Origin: Mycobacterium shinjukuense
Lineage (GTDB): Bacteria; Actinomycetota; Actinomycetes; Mycobacteriales; Mycobacteriaceae
Reading direction: 5' to 3'
NCBI RefSeq assembly: GCF_010730055.1
Contig: NZ_AP022575.1
Location: forward strand, 3,658,001-3,722,000
Length of the DNA: 64,000 nt
Shown here: positions 1 through 8,890 of the stretch, in pieces
Position numbering within the stretch: the first letter of the stretch is position 1
Layout of the letters: each line of letters opens with the position of its first letter
Translations under genes and position numbers: made by a program
Notes under the pieces: model-generated
Databases searched by the model: none
Told to the model about the DNA's origin: nothing
What the model saw: the letters and a program-made list of their open reading frames with translations, nothing else

Positions 1-223
1 TGGTTTGGTCCACCACTTCCCGATACAGCACCCGCTTGTTGGAGAAGTAGTGATTGATCGCCGGCCGAGTCAGGTCGGCGCGAAGGGCGATCGCCTGGAA
101 GGTCGCCCCGTCGTAGCCGCGTTCGCTGAACACCTGACGCGCGGCGCGCACGATGCGCTTGCGCGTCTCGTCGGCTTTGGCCGCCGGGGGTCGGCCAGGC
201 CCGCGACTCGCCGTTTGCGGCAT
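1..223 (-). CDS. TetR family regulator, N-terminal part (cut by window edge)
   Basis: The 74 visible codons form a TetR-type helix-turn-helix. A basic leader rich in Arg, Pro and Lys is followed by the usual helix ending in VFSERGYDGATFQAIA, then the recognition segment LTRPAINHYFSNKRVLY. The ATG at 223-221 lies just before this fold, so the start is well supported. The ligand-binding domain is outside the window. The gene is divergent from the CLC gene at 963, the same pairing as Rv0144/Rv0143c in M. tuberculosis, so it is probably the Rv0144 orthologue. The regulated target cannot be read from the sequence. Confidence 0.85.
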   Translation of the reverse strand, partial: MPQTASRGPGRPPAAKADETRKRIVRAARQVFSERGYDGATFQAIALRADLTRPAINHYFSNKRVLYREVVDQT

Positions 224-700
224 TTTCTAAGTGTGCCACCGCCACGATGGCGCATTCGCGCGTTCGGCGGGATGCTACGGAACTTCCCAGCATGGTAATC
301 CTCAAATGCCTGGCACACGCCGGCGCCGGTGTTCATCACGAATGGCTCGCGGTGACCTGACGGCTCCTGAACCGGCTGTCCGTCCAGGATCGACCAACAT
401 TGCCGCGGCAACGACGGTGATCGGATTGCCGGGCGAACAGAGGTCATGAATACCACGAAACATGAAGCCTCCCAACGATTTCAAGTCGTCGCGTCTGCCA
501 GCCAGATCGGCGTGCGAGTGACACCCGGCCGCCGGTCACACCGGCAACGACGCCCGGAAGCGCTGCGTCGGCGTCGAACGCGCCCAACGTCACGTCGGCA
601 CCTTCGCTGGTCCGATAGCAAGAAGGCGTGAACGTGACTCGGTTCGACAGATTGACCCAGCGCTGGGCGTCGCTCACCGCTGCCGCCAGAATTTATCGTC
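224..700. other. Non-coding stretch between TetR and CLC genes
   Basis: About 480 bases with only short overlapping frames of no recognisable protein character. I see no RNA gene. The stretch separates the divergent TetR gene from the promoter that precedes the CLC gene. Confidence 0.5.
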
Positions 701-729
701 TTGACAGACAAGGTTTCGCCACATACAAT
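701..729 (+). promoter_or_regulatory. Near-consensus sigma-A promoter upstream of the CLC gene
   Basis: TTGACA at 701-706 and TACAAT at 724-729 are separated by exactly 17 bases, which is close to the vegetative consensus and unusually strong for a mycobacterium. Transcription would begin near 736 and run toward the CLC start at 963, giving a leader of roughly 225 bases. No clear protein or riboswitch is visible in that leader. Confidence 0.6.
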
Positions 730-962
730 GCGCCCTCTTACCGACGTCTGTCATGTCGCGTCGGCCGTCCTTACCGGCCGAACTGCACGGCTCGTGCGGA
801 TACGACGCTGTCCACCTCGCCGGCCCGATCGGATCCGTGATCCCGACGTCGCCGTGGTGACGGGCGATTACGCTCTGCTCAAGGCCCGCCGTGACGAGGC
901 ATATTTCCGTGGCGGCAATCGGCTGAGCCGCCCGACGTCCACGTGCTGCTAACGTCCGGACC

Positions 963-2384
963 ATGCCGGAGGCACAAGACAGCGGAACCGAGGCCGCCGC
1001 CGGGAGGTTCGGCGCAGCGATCAGGAACGCGGGCTACCTGCGCAAGTGGATTCCGCTGGGCATCACGATCGGCGTCATCGCCGGTCTGGGTGCGGTCGTC
1101 TTCTACCTCGCGCTCACGTGCACCGGCCAGTTTCTCCTCGGCTCTCTGGGGGGCTACCACATCCCCACCCCCATCGGGGAGGGCGGCGGCCGCGGATCCA
1201 CCGGCTTTGCCCGCCCCTGGGCGATTCCGTTGGTAACCACCGGTGGGGCGCTGCTGTCGGCGTTGATGGTGGCCAAGCTCGCCCCGGAGGCCATGGGCCA
1301 CGGCACCGACGAGGCGATCGAGTCGGTGCACGGCGATCCTCGAGCCATCCGTGCGCGGGCGGTGCTGGTGAAGATGGTGGCCAGCGCCTTGACCATCGGC
1401 TCGGGCGGTTCGGGTGGCCGCGAAGGCCCGACGGCGCAGATCTCGGCCGGGTTCTGCTCGTTTCTGACCCGCCGGCTGGGCCTGTCCGACGAGGACGGCC
1501 GGACCGCGGTGGCGCTGGGCATCGGCGCGGGCATCGGCGCCATCTTCGCCGCGCCCCTGGGCGGAGCGGTGCTGGCCGCCTCGATCCCCTACCGTGACGA
1601 CTTCGACTACCGCAACCTGCTGCCCGGCTTCATCACCTCCGGGACGGCGTATGCGGTGCTGGGCGCCTTCTTGGGCTTCGACCCGCTGTTTGGCTACATC
1701 GACGCGGAATACCGCTTCGAACGGGCGTGGCCGCTGCTGTGGTTTGTGGTGATCGGCCTGATCGCCGCGGCCGTCGGCTACCTGTATGCCCGCATCTTCC
1801 ACGCGTCGGTGGCCCTGACCCACCGCCTTCCCGGCGGGCCGGTGCTCAAGCCCACCATCGGTGGCCTGCTGGTGGGGCTGCTGGGACTGCTGATCCCGCA
1901 GATCCTGTCCAGCGGCTACGGCTGGGCGCAGTTGGCCGCCGACCGTGGCTCGCTGCTGGGCATCCCGTTATGGATCGTGCTCGTCCTGCCGATCGCCAAG
2001 ATCATTGCCACCTCGCTGTCGATCGGCACTGGCGGATCCGGCGGGCTGTTCGGCCCCGGCATCGTCATCGGTGCGTTTGTCGGCGCCGCGATCTGGCGGC
2101 TGGGTGAGCTCTCCGGATTGCCGGGCGTGCCGGACGCGCCGGGCATCTTCGTCGTGGTGGGGATGATGGCATGCTTTGGCAGCGTCGCCCGCGCGCCGCT
2201 GGCGATCATGATCATGGTCGCGGAGATGACCGGCTCGTTTTCGGTGGTGCCCGGAGCGATCCTGGCCGTGGGGATCGCGTCGTTGCTGATGTCTGGCACC
2301 AACGTCACGATCTATGCGGCACAGCGACTGAACCGGCAGGCCGCCGAGGCCGAACGTGCGCGTCAGGCCCCACCCGGCGACTGA
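963..2384 (+). CDS. CLC family chloride channel / H+ antiporter
   Basis: A 473-residue multi-pass membrane protein of the CLC family, which moves chloride or similar anions across the membrane, often in exchange for protons. The clearest signature is GSGGSGGREGP near residues 145-155, the anion-filter loop with the conserved Glu that gates transport. A second glycine-rich loop, GTGGSGGLFGPG, appears near residue 360. I see no cytoplasmic CBS domains at the C-terminus, as in short bacterial CLCs. The gene follows a near-consensus promoter and is divergent from a TetR gene. It matches Rv0143c in position. Whether it is a channel or an exchanger cannot be decided here. Confidence 0.9.
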   Translation: MPEAQDSGTEAAAGRFGAAIRNAGYLRKWIPLGITIGVIAGLGAVVFYLALTCTGQFLLGSLGGYHIPTPIGEGGGRGSTGFARPWAIPLVTTGGALLSALMVAKLAPEAMGHGTDEAIESVHGDPRAIRARAVLVKMVASALTIGSGGSGGREGPTAQISAGFCSFLTRRLGLSDEDGRTAVALGIGAGIGAIFAAPLGGAVLAASIPYRDDFDYRNLLPGFITSGTAYAVLGAFLGFDPLFGYIDAEYRFERAWPLLWFVVIGLIAAAVGYLYARIFHASVALTHRLPGGPVLKPTIGGLLVGLLGLLIPQILSSGYGWAQLAADRGSLLGIPLWIVLVLPIAKIIATSLSIGTGGSGGLFGPGIVIGAFVGAAIWRLGELSGLPGVPDAPGIFVVVGMMACFGSVARAPLAIMIMVAEMTGSFSVVPGAILAVGIASLLMSGTNVTIYAAQRLNRQAAEAERARQAPPGD

Positions 2385-2526
2385 CCCAACGATGCGGAGC
2401 TAGTTCGATCCACTGGCCGCGGTGCCTCGTCGAGTAATCGCGGTCGCGTCGCCTCCGGTGGCGCCGGCGGGCGGCTCGACGCCGGTCCGGGGCACCGGTT
2501 AGGTTAGGCGCCGCTTTGCCAACCCG

Positions 2527-3438
2527 CTACAGCGACCGAATGTCCTGCACCGGCAGCCGTGGCCCGCGGCGGGGCTCATGGGCTAGCCCGCTGGCCTCGA
2601 GCAGCCGCACCACCCGGTGCCGATGCGGCCGCATCGGCTCCAGCAACTCGAGCATCCCGGCGTCGTCGACCGGCCGGCCCAGCAACGTCCAGCCGATCAT
2701 TTTCGGAATGTGATAGTCCCCGACCGACAGCGCGTCGGGGTCACCAAACGCCCGTTGCGCGGTCTCGGCCGCCGTCCACACCCCGACTCCCGACAGCGAC
2801 GTCAGCACCGCACGCGCCCGCGCCGCGGGCATTGACACCAATCGCTCCAACGACGCCGCCCGCCGCGCGCACGCCACCACCGTCCGAGCCCGCCCGGGGT
2901 CGACGTTGGCGTGGTGAAATTCCCAGGACGGGACGGAACGCCACACCTCCGCCGACGGCGGCACTCGCATCCCGGCCGGCGCCGGTCCGGGAGCCGGAGT
3001 GCCATATTTGCTGACCAGCACCCGCCATGACCGAAAGGCGTCGGCGCCGGGCACTCGTTGCTCGATCACCGCCGGGATCAGGGCTTCCAGCACCTGCCCG
3101 GTGCGGCCCAGCCGCAAATGCGGGAGCCGCCGGTGCGCGGCGGCCACCGTCGGCTCCCGCGGCACGAAATCGCGGGCGTCGTCGTCGGCGCCCAGCAACG
3201 CGGGCAGCAGGTCGAGGAACTGCTCGGCGCCGCCGCCCCAGGCCACGCACCGTGCCGCGTCGGGCCCCGCGCGGCTGATCCGTGCCGTGACGGGTCCGCT
3301 GGGCAGCAAGCTGGTCCGCCAGATCGTGCCGTCGCCGAGGGCCCGAAAGCACGGATCGCCGCGACCCCGGCGCAGTGGCGCCAGGGTGTGCCCGAAGCCG
3401 GCTGCCCCCGGGAAGGTCACCACCGCTTCGACGGCCAC
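2527..3438 (-). CDS. HhH-GPD DNA glycosylase (AlkA-like), Rv0142 homologue
   Basis: About 303 residues. The C-terminal half holds a helix-hairpin-helix, LSGVGVWTA near residue 215-223, followed about 20 residues later by VGDYH, whose Asp (near 241) occupies the catalytic position of the HhH-GPD family. Such enzymes remove alkylated bases from DNA in base-excision repair. The N-terminal part resembles the AlkA-type substrate domain. I chose the GTG at 3438 because it gives a length close to the Mtb protein; upstream in-frame codons look non-coding. Neighbours keep the Rv0141c-Rv0143c order. Substrate range is inferred from the family only. Confidence 0.8.
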   Translation of the reverse strand: MAVEAVVTFPGAAGFGHTLAPLRRGRGDPCFRALGDGTIWRTSLLPSGPVTARISRAGPDAARCVAWGGGAEQFLDLLPALLGADDDARDFVPREPTVAAAHRRLPHLRLGRTGQVLEALIPAVIEQRVPGADAFRSWRVLVSKYGTPAPGPAPAGMRVPPSAEVWRSVPSWEFHHANVDPGRARTVVACARRAASLERLVSMPAARARAVLTSLSGVGVWTAAETAQRAFGDPDALSVGDYHIPKMIGWTLLGRPVDDAGMLELLEPMRPHRHRVVRLLEASGLAHEPRRGPRLPVQDIRSL

Positions 3439-3482
3439 GTCAATTGACCGCAAACTGTCCGCCGAGACAGGATGGCGGTGTG

Positions 3483-3893
3483 ATGACGCCGTTCGACGAC
3501 CCGCAGGCCGAACTCGCATGGATGTTCCTGCAGAGCTTGTGCGAGGGCGGGGACATCGGCGAAGGCTTCGAGCTGCTCAGCGATGACTTCACCTACTGGA
3601 GCATCGTCACCCGCACCGAATTGGACAAGCAAACGCTGCGGAGAGCGGTCCAGCGGCGCAAGAAGGTCTTCGAGGTCAACATCGAGCTGCGCCGCTGCGT
3701 CAACGAGGGCGAAACGGTGGTCATCGAGGGGCATTGCCGCGGCGCGACCGCCGATGGCACGCCATACGACAGCCCGTTCGTCTGCATCTTCGAAACCCGC
3801 GACGGACTGATCGTCGCGCTGCGCGAATACAGCGACACGCAATCGCTGGCGGAGGTGTACCCCGAAGCCAGCGCTAATCCGGGACGATGCTGA
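3483..3893 (+). CDS. NTF2-like / SnoaL-like protein, Rv0141c homologue
   Basis: A 136-residue protein with the one-domain alpha+beta cone pattern of the NTF2-like superfamily. A helical N-terminus (WMFLQSLCEGGDIGEGFELL) is followed by DDFTYWS and a sheet ending in a FETRDGLI-type turn. Members include small hydrolases, isomerases and non-catalytic ligand binders, so no reaction can be assigned. The ATG at 3483 gives the same length as I recall for Rv0141c. The last 20 bases overlap the end of the convergent DUF427 gene. Confidence 0.75.
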   Translation: MTPFDDPQAELAWMFLQSLCEGGDIGEGFELLSDDFTYWSIVTRTELDKQTLRRAVQRRKKVFEVNIELRRCVNEGETVVIEGHCRGATADGTPYDSPFVCIFETRDGLIVALREYSDTQSLAEVYPEASANPGRC

Positions 3894-4254
3894 TTTCGGC
3901 CTTGTCGGGGTAGAAGGCGACATGCCCGGCGATCGCGGCGACCGCGGGATGGGGATGTTCGTAGGTCCAGACCACGTCGTCGACGGTGCCGCCGGCCGCG
4001 GTGGTCACACCGTAGTAACTGGCTTCGCCCTTGTAGGGGCAGTAGCTGCTGGTGTCGCTGCGGGTCAGCACGTTGGGCGCCACGTCGGCCAACGGAATAT
4101 ACTGCACCGCAGGGTAATTGGATTCTTTCAGGTGCAGCGCCGCGGACGTGTCCGCGACCAATTCCCCGTTGACCCGAACCTGCACCCGTCCGTTGGTCGG
4201 CTCGATGGTGATCGGGTGCTGCGGGCTGGGTTCCAAGACAATCCTGTTGCTCAT
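3874..4254 (-). CDS. DUF427 domain protein, Rv0140 homologue
   Basis: A 126-residue DUF427 protein. Visible family features are the N-terminal strand RVQVRVNGELVADT, the ESNYPAVQYIP segment, the Cys-containing SSYCPYKGEASYYG and a final HVAFYPDKAE. The family is a small beta fold of unknown biochemical role. It converges with, and overlaps by 20 bases, the NTF2-like gene on the other strand. The start at 4254 is the only in-frame ATG that precedes the whole domain. Confidence 0.85.
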   Translation of the reverse strand: MSNRIVLEPSPQHPITIEPTNGRVQVRVNGELVADTSAALHLKESNYPAVQYIPLADVAPNVLTRSDTSSYCPYKGEASYYGVTTAAGGTVDDVVWTYEHPHPAVAAIAGHVAFYPDKAEISIVPD

Positions 4255-4357
4255 GGCAGGTGCAACAGCTCTCGGTCATGAACATTCCCCGTCAGAATGC
4301 CGCCAGCGGCTCGGCTGTGCAGGAAGTCGTCCAGCCAGCGTTACGTCCATCGACACG

Positions 4358-4516
4358 ATGTGGATTGTCATCGAGGCGTACAAGTCGCTCTACAGCAGGG
4401 ACAAACGCGCTGTGATAAGTCTGGTCGACGACTTGCTTAAGACGAAAATGTACCTGCCGTTCGATTCAGGCGAGGCGCTGATTGCGTGGGCCTATAGCGA
4501 AGCCCTTCTGCCGTAG
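4358..4516 (+). CDS. Small ORF or gene remnant, unrecognised
   Basis: A 52-codon frame starting at ATG 4358. The peptide has plausible amphipathic helices (EAYKSLYSRDKRAVISLVDD) and is less Arg/Ala/Pro-rich than random frames in this genome. It lies in the gap between DUF427 and the SDR gene. I do not recognise it. It could be the tail of a decayed gene rather than a working one. Confidence 0.25.
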   Translation: MWIVIEAYKSLYSRDKRAVISLVDDLLKTKMYLPFDSGEALIAWAYSEALLP

Positions 4517-4589
4517 CCCGATCTGCTGTGTGTATGTCATCAAGGGACCCTCGGCAAACCATCGGCACCCCGCTGGTCCAGCCCTCACC

Positions 4590-5609
4590 TCACCGACCCG
4601 TCTCACTGGCGGTCGTGCCGGTCGTGCGCATCGCCGCCCAGAATCGGGCGGCCTCCCGGATCGATTCCTCGACCGGGCGCGGCTGCCAGCCCAATTCCCG
4701 CACCGCCTTGCCGTGGTCGACGTCGGCTTCGGCGCGCATCATGCGCACCGACGCGAGGCTCAGCTCGGCATCCTGGCCCGTGACCCGGGCCCGCAGGCTG
4801 CCCAGCGCGCCCAGCGCGTAGAGCATGGGTGCCGAGAGCGACCGCTGCGGCGGTGGCACACCCGCCTCGTCTGCGGCGATGCGCACCACGTCGGCCAACG
4901 GCATCATCCGTTCGGAGATCAGGTAGCGCTCGCCGATGCGCCCGCGTTCGGCGGCCAAGATCAGCGCCCGGGCGGCGTCGTCGACGCCGACGACTTCCAG
5001 CCGGATGCCGGTCATCAGGAAGGGCAGCCTGCCGAAGACCGCCCCGGCGATGAAGGCGCCGTGCGGGGTGCGGCCCCAGTCGCCGCCGCCGTAGGTGGTG
5101 GAGACGCACATTGCGACGGCGGGCAGGCCGTGCTGGGCGACGTATGTCATCACCAGGTCCTCGGCCGCCACCCGGGACCGGACGTAGGCAGTGACCTTGC
5201 GGGTGTCCACCCGGTCGTCTTCGGTCGCCACGTGCCCGCGCCGGCGGCCGACCGTCGCGTAGCTGCTGGTGAAGACGAACCTGCGCAGGCCGGCGTCTTT
5301 GGCGACGTCGAGGATGTTGCGCAGGCCTTCCACATTGGTGCGAAACAGCGGGGACGGGTCGCGCAGCCAGGCGCGGGTGTCGACCACGCAGTAGTAGACG
5401 TCGTCGCAGCCGTCCATCGCCTCGGCCACGGTGGCGGTGTCGAAGACGTCGCCGTGGAACCGGGTGAGCCGCAGGTCGTCGATGCCGCGGGTGTTGGCGG
5501 TCGGACGCACCATGGCGCGCACCTCGGCGCCGTCGGCGACCAGCAGGCGGGTGACGTGGGAGCCCAAGAAGCCGTTGGCCCCGATGACCAGCTTGGGTTT
5601 GGGGCTCAT
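4590..5609 (-). CDS. NAD(P)-dependent epimerase/dehydratase (extended SDR), Rv0139 homologue
   Basis: A 339-residue extended short-chain dehydrogenase. The N-terminus LVIGANGFLGSHVTRLL carries the GxxGxxG dinucleotide-binding loop, then a DLRLTRFHGDVFD segment typical of the family. The YxxxK active site is not obvious: the usual Tyr position appears as TSSYATVGRRRG, so catalysis by the normal triad is uncertain. The ATG at 5609 overlaps the stop of the upstream SnoaL gene as ATGA, so the two are co-translated. The pair corresponds to Rv0138-Rv0139. Likely substrate is a sugar nucleotide, sterol or lipid-linked alcohol; not determinable here. Confidence 0.8.
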   Translation of the reverse strand: MSPKPKLVIGANGFLGSHVTRLLVADGAEVRAMVRPTANTRGIDDLRLTRFHGDVFDTATVAEAMDGCDDVYYCVVDTRAWLRDPSPLFRTNVEGLRNILDVAKDAGLRRFVFTSSYATVGRRRGHVATEDDRVDTRKVTAYVRSRVAAEDLVMTYVAQHGLPAVAMCVSTTYGGGDWGRTPHGAFIAGAVFGRLPFLMTGIRLEVVGVDDAARALILAAERGRIGERYLISERMMPLADVVRIAADEAGVPPPQRSLSAPMLYALGALGSLRARVTGQDAELSLASVRMMRAEADVDHGKAVRELGWQPRPVEESIREAARFWAAMRTTGTTASETGR

Positions 5610-6112
5610 CCGGGGCCGCTGTTCTGGCGCATCCAGCGCGCCGCATCCTCGTCCAGCGTGCCCAGTTGCTGCGCCTTGCGGCACCACGCCAGTCCGGCCC
5701 GGTGGAAGCGCAGCGGGTTGTAGATGTCTTCTTGACGGCACCACTGGCCGTCGCCGGCGTAGGTGATGATCGAGATGTTGGTCGCGCTGATCACGCTGCC
5801 GTCGCCGGGGTCGCGCATCGGGTTGTCCAGTTCGGCGATGACGCGTCCGGTGGACTCGTCGATGACCGACCACAACGACGGGAACGCGACCATGTGACTG
5901 CCCGGGAAGGTCGTCATCGTGTGCCGGATCCAGGCGCGCACCCGCTCGCGGCCGCGCATGGTGCCCGCCGCATGCTCGATGTATTCCACGTCGGGGGTGT
6001 AGTGCTCCACCCAGGCGTCCCAGTCTCGGGTCGCGGCGGCGCGTGCCACCGTCGCCTCGAACTTCTCGAAGGCGGCGGCCAATTCGCCACGGGAGAACGC
6101 CCGGCCAGTCAC
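5606..6112 (-). CDS. SnoaL-like / NTF2-like protein, Rv0138 homologue
   Basis: A 168-residue protein of the SnoaL-like fold. The helix FEKFEATVARAAATRDWDAW and the strand HYTPDVEYIEHAAGTMRG are typical of NTF2-like polyketide-cyclase relatives. Function is unknown. It is the first gene of a two-gene operon with the SDR at 4590-5609 (4-base ATGA overlap). The shared operon suggests that both act on the same small hydrophobic substrate, but that is inference. Confidence 0.75.
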   Translation of the reverse strand: MTGRAFSRGELAAAFEKFEATVARAAATRDWDAWVEHYTPDVEYIEHAAGTMRGRERVRAWIRHTMTTFPGSHMVAFPSLWSVIDESTGRVIAELDNPMRDPGDGSVISATNISIITYAGDGQWCRQEDIYNPLRFHRAGLAWCRKAQQLGTLDEDAARWMRQNSGPG

Positions 6113-6197
6113 GCGCCGCTACACCTCACCGGCGGAGTGTAGCCTGGGGTCGGCTCGGGTGTCCGGGAGTCCCCGGGCCCAATCGGGAGGCCACGAC

Positions 6198-6713
6198 ATG
6201 ACGAGCAACCAGAGGGCGATCCTGGCCGGCGGCTGCTTCTGGGGCATGCAGGAGCTGATCCGCAAGCAACCCGGCGTGGTTTCCACCCGGGTGGGCTACA
6301 GCGGCGGGGACGTCCCCAACGCGACCTACCGTCACCACGGCACGCACGCCGAGGCGGTCGAGATCATCTTCGACCCCGCGGTCACCGACTACCGCACGCT
6401 ACTGGAGTTCTTCTTCCAGATCCACGATCCGACAACGAAAAACCGGCAGGGCAACGACCGCGGCACCAGCTACCGGTCGGCCATCTTCTACCTCGACGAC
6501 GAGCAGCGGCGCATCGCGTTGGACACCATCGCCGACGTCGAGGCGTCCGGCCTGTGGCCCGGGAAGGTGGTGACCGAGGTCAGCCCGGCCGGGGAGTTCT
6601 GGGAGGCCGAACCCGAGCACCAGGACTACCTGCAGCGCTACCCCAACGGTTACACCTGTCACTTCGTCCGGCCCGGCTGGAAACTGCCGAGACGGGCGGC
6701 CAGCAGCCACTGA
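6198..6713 (+). CDS. msrA: Peptide-methionine (S)-S-oxide reductase MsrA
   Basis: MsrA reduces the S-epimer of methionine sulfoxide in proteins, using thioredoxin. The 171-residue product has the catalytic GCFWG with the nucleophilic Cys at residue 13, then TRVGYSGGD and HAEAVEI(I/F)FDP as in the family, plus HDPTTKNRQGND for substrate binding. No extra C-terminal recycling Cys pair is obvious. The ATG at 6198 is preceded by a good ribosome site (GGGAGG about 9 bases upstream). It matches Rv0137c and is divergent from the SnoaL-SDR operon. Confidence 0.95.
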   Translation: MTSNQRAILAGGCFWGMQELIRKQPGVVSTRVGYSGGDVPNATYRHHGTHAEAVEIIFDPAVTDYRTLLEFFFQIHDPTTKNRQGNDRGTSYRSAIFYLDDEQRRIALDTIADVEASGLWPGKVVTEVSPAGEFWEAEPEHQDYLQRYPNGYTCHFVRPGWKLPRRAASSH

Positions 6714-6725
6714 TCGGTTGCCGGC

Positions 6726-8051
6726 TCAGCGTCGGTGGACGACGACCCGGCCGCCGTCCTTGGGGGTAAACGCCACACCTCGGCCGTGCCACCGTTCGTC
6801 GGGCGCCGTGGTGGTCTCGATGGTGAAGTGCCGCAACACCGTTCGCAGCACGACATCCATCTCCATGTTGGCGAAGGCGGCTCCCACGCAGCGGCGGGTC
6901 CCGCCGCCGAACGGGATCCACGCGAAGGCCGACGGCTTGGATCCGATGAAGCGTTGCGGGTCGAACCGGTCCGGATCCGCGAACACGTCGGGATCGCTGT
7001 GTATCTGAGCGATGTTGACCAGGATCGAGTACCCGCCAGGAATGACCCACTCGCCGAGCCGGTACACCGCTGGGTTGACGTGGCGAGCGGCGAAGTCGAT
7101 CACCGTCCTGGCCCGCTGGACTTCCAGGATCGTCGCCTGGCGCAGCTCGCCGCCGCCGGTGTCGGCTTCCTCGGCCAGGGCCGCCAGCACCTGCGGGTGC
7201 CGGCTCAACCGTTCGAACGCCCAGCCCAAGGTGGCCGCGGTGGTTTCGTGGCCGGCGGCTAGCAGGGTCAGCAATTCGTCGCCAACGTCCTTGCGCGACA
7301 TGGCCGAACCGTCCTCGTAGGTGCTGCGCAGCAGCAGCGCGAGCACGTCGGTCCGGTCGGCGAAGTTCGGGTCGTGGCGCTCGATCTCGATCAGCCTGTC
7401 GATGACGAGGTCGTACTGGCGCCGCCACTCGGCCAGCCGCCCCCACGGGCTGAATCGGCCGTAGTTGCGGGTGGGTTGCGGCAGCGCCGCCATCCGCGAG
7501 CCCAGGGTCACCCATGGTGGGATGAGACGGCGCAGCTCGTCGAGTTCGGCGCCGCCCGCGCCGAAGACCGCGCGCAGGATCGCGTTGAGCGTGATGTGCA
7601 TCATCGACGGCAGCGTCGCGAACGGCGTGCCGTCAGGCCAGGTGGCGGTCTCCCGCAGGGTCTCCTCTTCGATGATGGCCTCGTAGTTTTTCATGCTCTT
7701 GCCGTGGAACGGCGGGGCCAACAACCGCCGCCGCCTGCGGTGGTCGTCGCCGTCGAGCGCGAACACCGATCCGGAGCCGAACAGCCGGCTCAGGTTGGGC
7801 TGGATGTTGCCGAGCACTTCCGGGCCGGTGGTGAAGACCTGCTTGGCCAGCTGCGTGTCGCAGACCGCCACGATGCGGCCATAGATGGGGATGTCGAGCA
7901 TGAACACCTTGCCATAGCGGCGGGTGTAGCGTTGGAACATCGCCCGCCGCAGCATCGCAAAGGCCAAGCCCTGCAAGACTTTCGGCATCCGGGCGGCGGG
8001 GGGCAAGGTGGGTGCGGGCGATGCGGGCGCGTCGGTGATTGCTTGGCTCAT
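6726..8051 (-). CDS. cyp138: Cytochrome P450, CYP138 homologue
   Basis: A 441-residue P450. The I-helix oxygen-binding motif AAGHETTA is present, and the heme-ligand loop FGGGTRRCVG places the ligand Cys near residue 388. The position next to msrA and a divergent TetR gene matches Rv0136 (cyp138). Substrate is unknown. I chose the ATG at 8051 (MSQAIT...) rather than the codon seven upstream because it fits family length. It is divergent from the TetR gene at 8180, with palindromic sequences in the shared upstream region, so regulation by that TetR is likely. Confidence 0.9.
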   Translation of the reverse strand: MSQAITDAPASPAPTLPPAARMPKVLQGLAFAMLRRAMFQRYTRRYGKVFMLDIPIYGRIVAVCDTQLAKQVFTTGPEVLGNIQPNLSRLFGSGSVFALDGDDHRRRRRLLAPPFHGKSMKNYEAIIEEETLRETATWPDGTPFATLPSMMHITLNAILRAVFGAGGAELDELRRLIPPWVTLGSRMAALPQPTRNYGRFSPWGRLAEWRRQYDLVIDRLIEIERHDPNFADRTDVLALLLRSTYEDGSAMSRKDVGDELLTLLAAGHETTAATLGWAFERLSRHPQVLAALAEEADTGGGELRQATILEVQRARTVIDFAARHVNPAVYRLGEWVIPGGYSILVNIAQIHSDPDVFADPDRFDPQRFIGSKPSAFAWIPFGGGTRRCVGAAFANMEMDVVLRTVLRHFTIETTTAPDERWHGRGVAFTPKDGGRVVVHRR

Positions 8052-8120
8052 GACCGGTAAGACTCCCAACATGTGCCCCGCAAAGGGTTGGTACGACGGT
8101 GTACCGCGGGCTTATCCAGT

Positions 8121-8140
8121 ACGGTACCCTTTGGTACCAA
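8121..8140. promoter_or_regulatory. Candidate TetR operator between cyp138 and its regulator
   Basis: The 128-base divergent region holds a perfect 10-bp palindrome TTGGTACCAA at 8131-8140, next to a second GGTACC at 8123-8128. Two further GTAC-containing half sites lie upstream, near 8091-8103. Clustered palindromes in a short divergent promoter are typical of TetR operators. Assignment to the 8180 gene is inference. Confidence 0.5.
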
Positions 8141-8179
8141 GCATGACAAGGTGCCGCAATCCGTGAGAGGGTTTCAGTC

Positions 8180-8794
8180 GTGACAGCGGTGGCCAGCAAT
8201 GCCGATCTGGCGGATCTGGCCGACACCGACCCGTTTCGGCTGCGGCTGCTCGACGGCCTGGCCGCCTCGATCGGCCAGCGTGGCTACCGCGCGACCACCG
8301 TCGCCGACATCGTCCGCCACGCGCGCACCTCGAAGCGCACCTTCTACGATCGGTTCGTCAGCAAGGAACAGTGCTTCCTCGAGCTGCTGCGCGTGGAGAT
8401 CGGCCAGCTGGCCGAGGAGATCCGAGTCGCCGTCGACCCCGAGGCCGACTGGCACCGCCAGATCCGTCAGGCCGTCGACGCCTACGTCGCCAATATCGAA
8501 TCGCGGCCGGCCATCACCTTGAGCTGGATCCGAGAACTTCCGTCGCTGGGGGATGTCGCTCGCCCCGTCCAGCGCCACGGGTTAGAGCTGCTGACCAACC
8601 TGCTGATCGATCTGAGCGGCAGCCCAGGGTTCCGACGGGCCAACCTGCCGCCCCTGACCGCGCCGTTGGCGGTGATCCTGCTCGGCGGCCTGCGTGAGCT
8701 GGTGGCGCTCGCCGTCGAAGACGGCCGACCCGTGCGGGAGATCGTCGAACCGGCGGTCGATGCGGCGATCGCGCTGCTCGGCCCGCGCGGCTAG
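8180..8794 (+). CDS. TetR family regulator, Rv0135c homologue
   Basis: A 204-residue TetR protein. The N-terminal helix-turn-helix covers about residues 25-70: GQRGYRATTVADIVRHARTS, then KRTFYDRFVSKEQCFLELL. The remaining two thirds form the helical ligand domain, ending in a segment that starts PLAVILLGGLRELV. GTG at 8180 is the most plausible start. It is divergent from cyp138 across a palindrome-rich spacer, so it probably represses cyp138 and itself in response to a small hydrophobic ligand. Confidence 0.85.
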   Translation: MTAVASNADLADLADTDPFRLRLLDGLAASIGQRGYRATTVADIVRHARTSKRTFYDRFVSKEQCFLELLRVEIGQLAEEIRVAVDPEADWHRQIRQAVDAYVANIESRPAITLSWIRELPSLGDVARPVQRHGLELLTNLLIDLSGSPGFRRANLPPLTAPLAVILLGGLRELVALAVEDGRPVREIVEPAVDAAIALLGPRG

Positions 8795-8890
8795 GTGGTC
8801 GCGCCGGTGAGTTCGCTGGGGGTCGGAATCACCATGACCGAGCGCGCCGCGGCTGCTGGCTGGCTATCAGGTGCGCAGGGTGCGCGTTCA

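Noticed and set aside
879..1823. A 314-codon minus-strand frame opposite the CLC gene
   Set aside because: Its product is rich in Arg, Gly, Gln and His with no fold, the usual antisense frame of high-GC DNA.
4482..5723. A 413-codon plus-strand frame opposite the SDR and SnoaL genes
   Set aside because: It lies wholly opposite two recognisable genes and its product has no family pattern.
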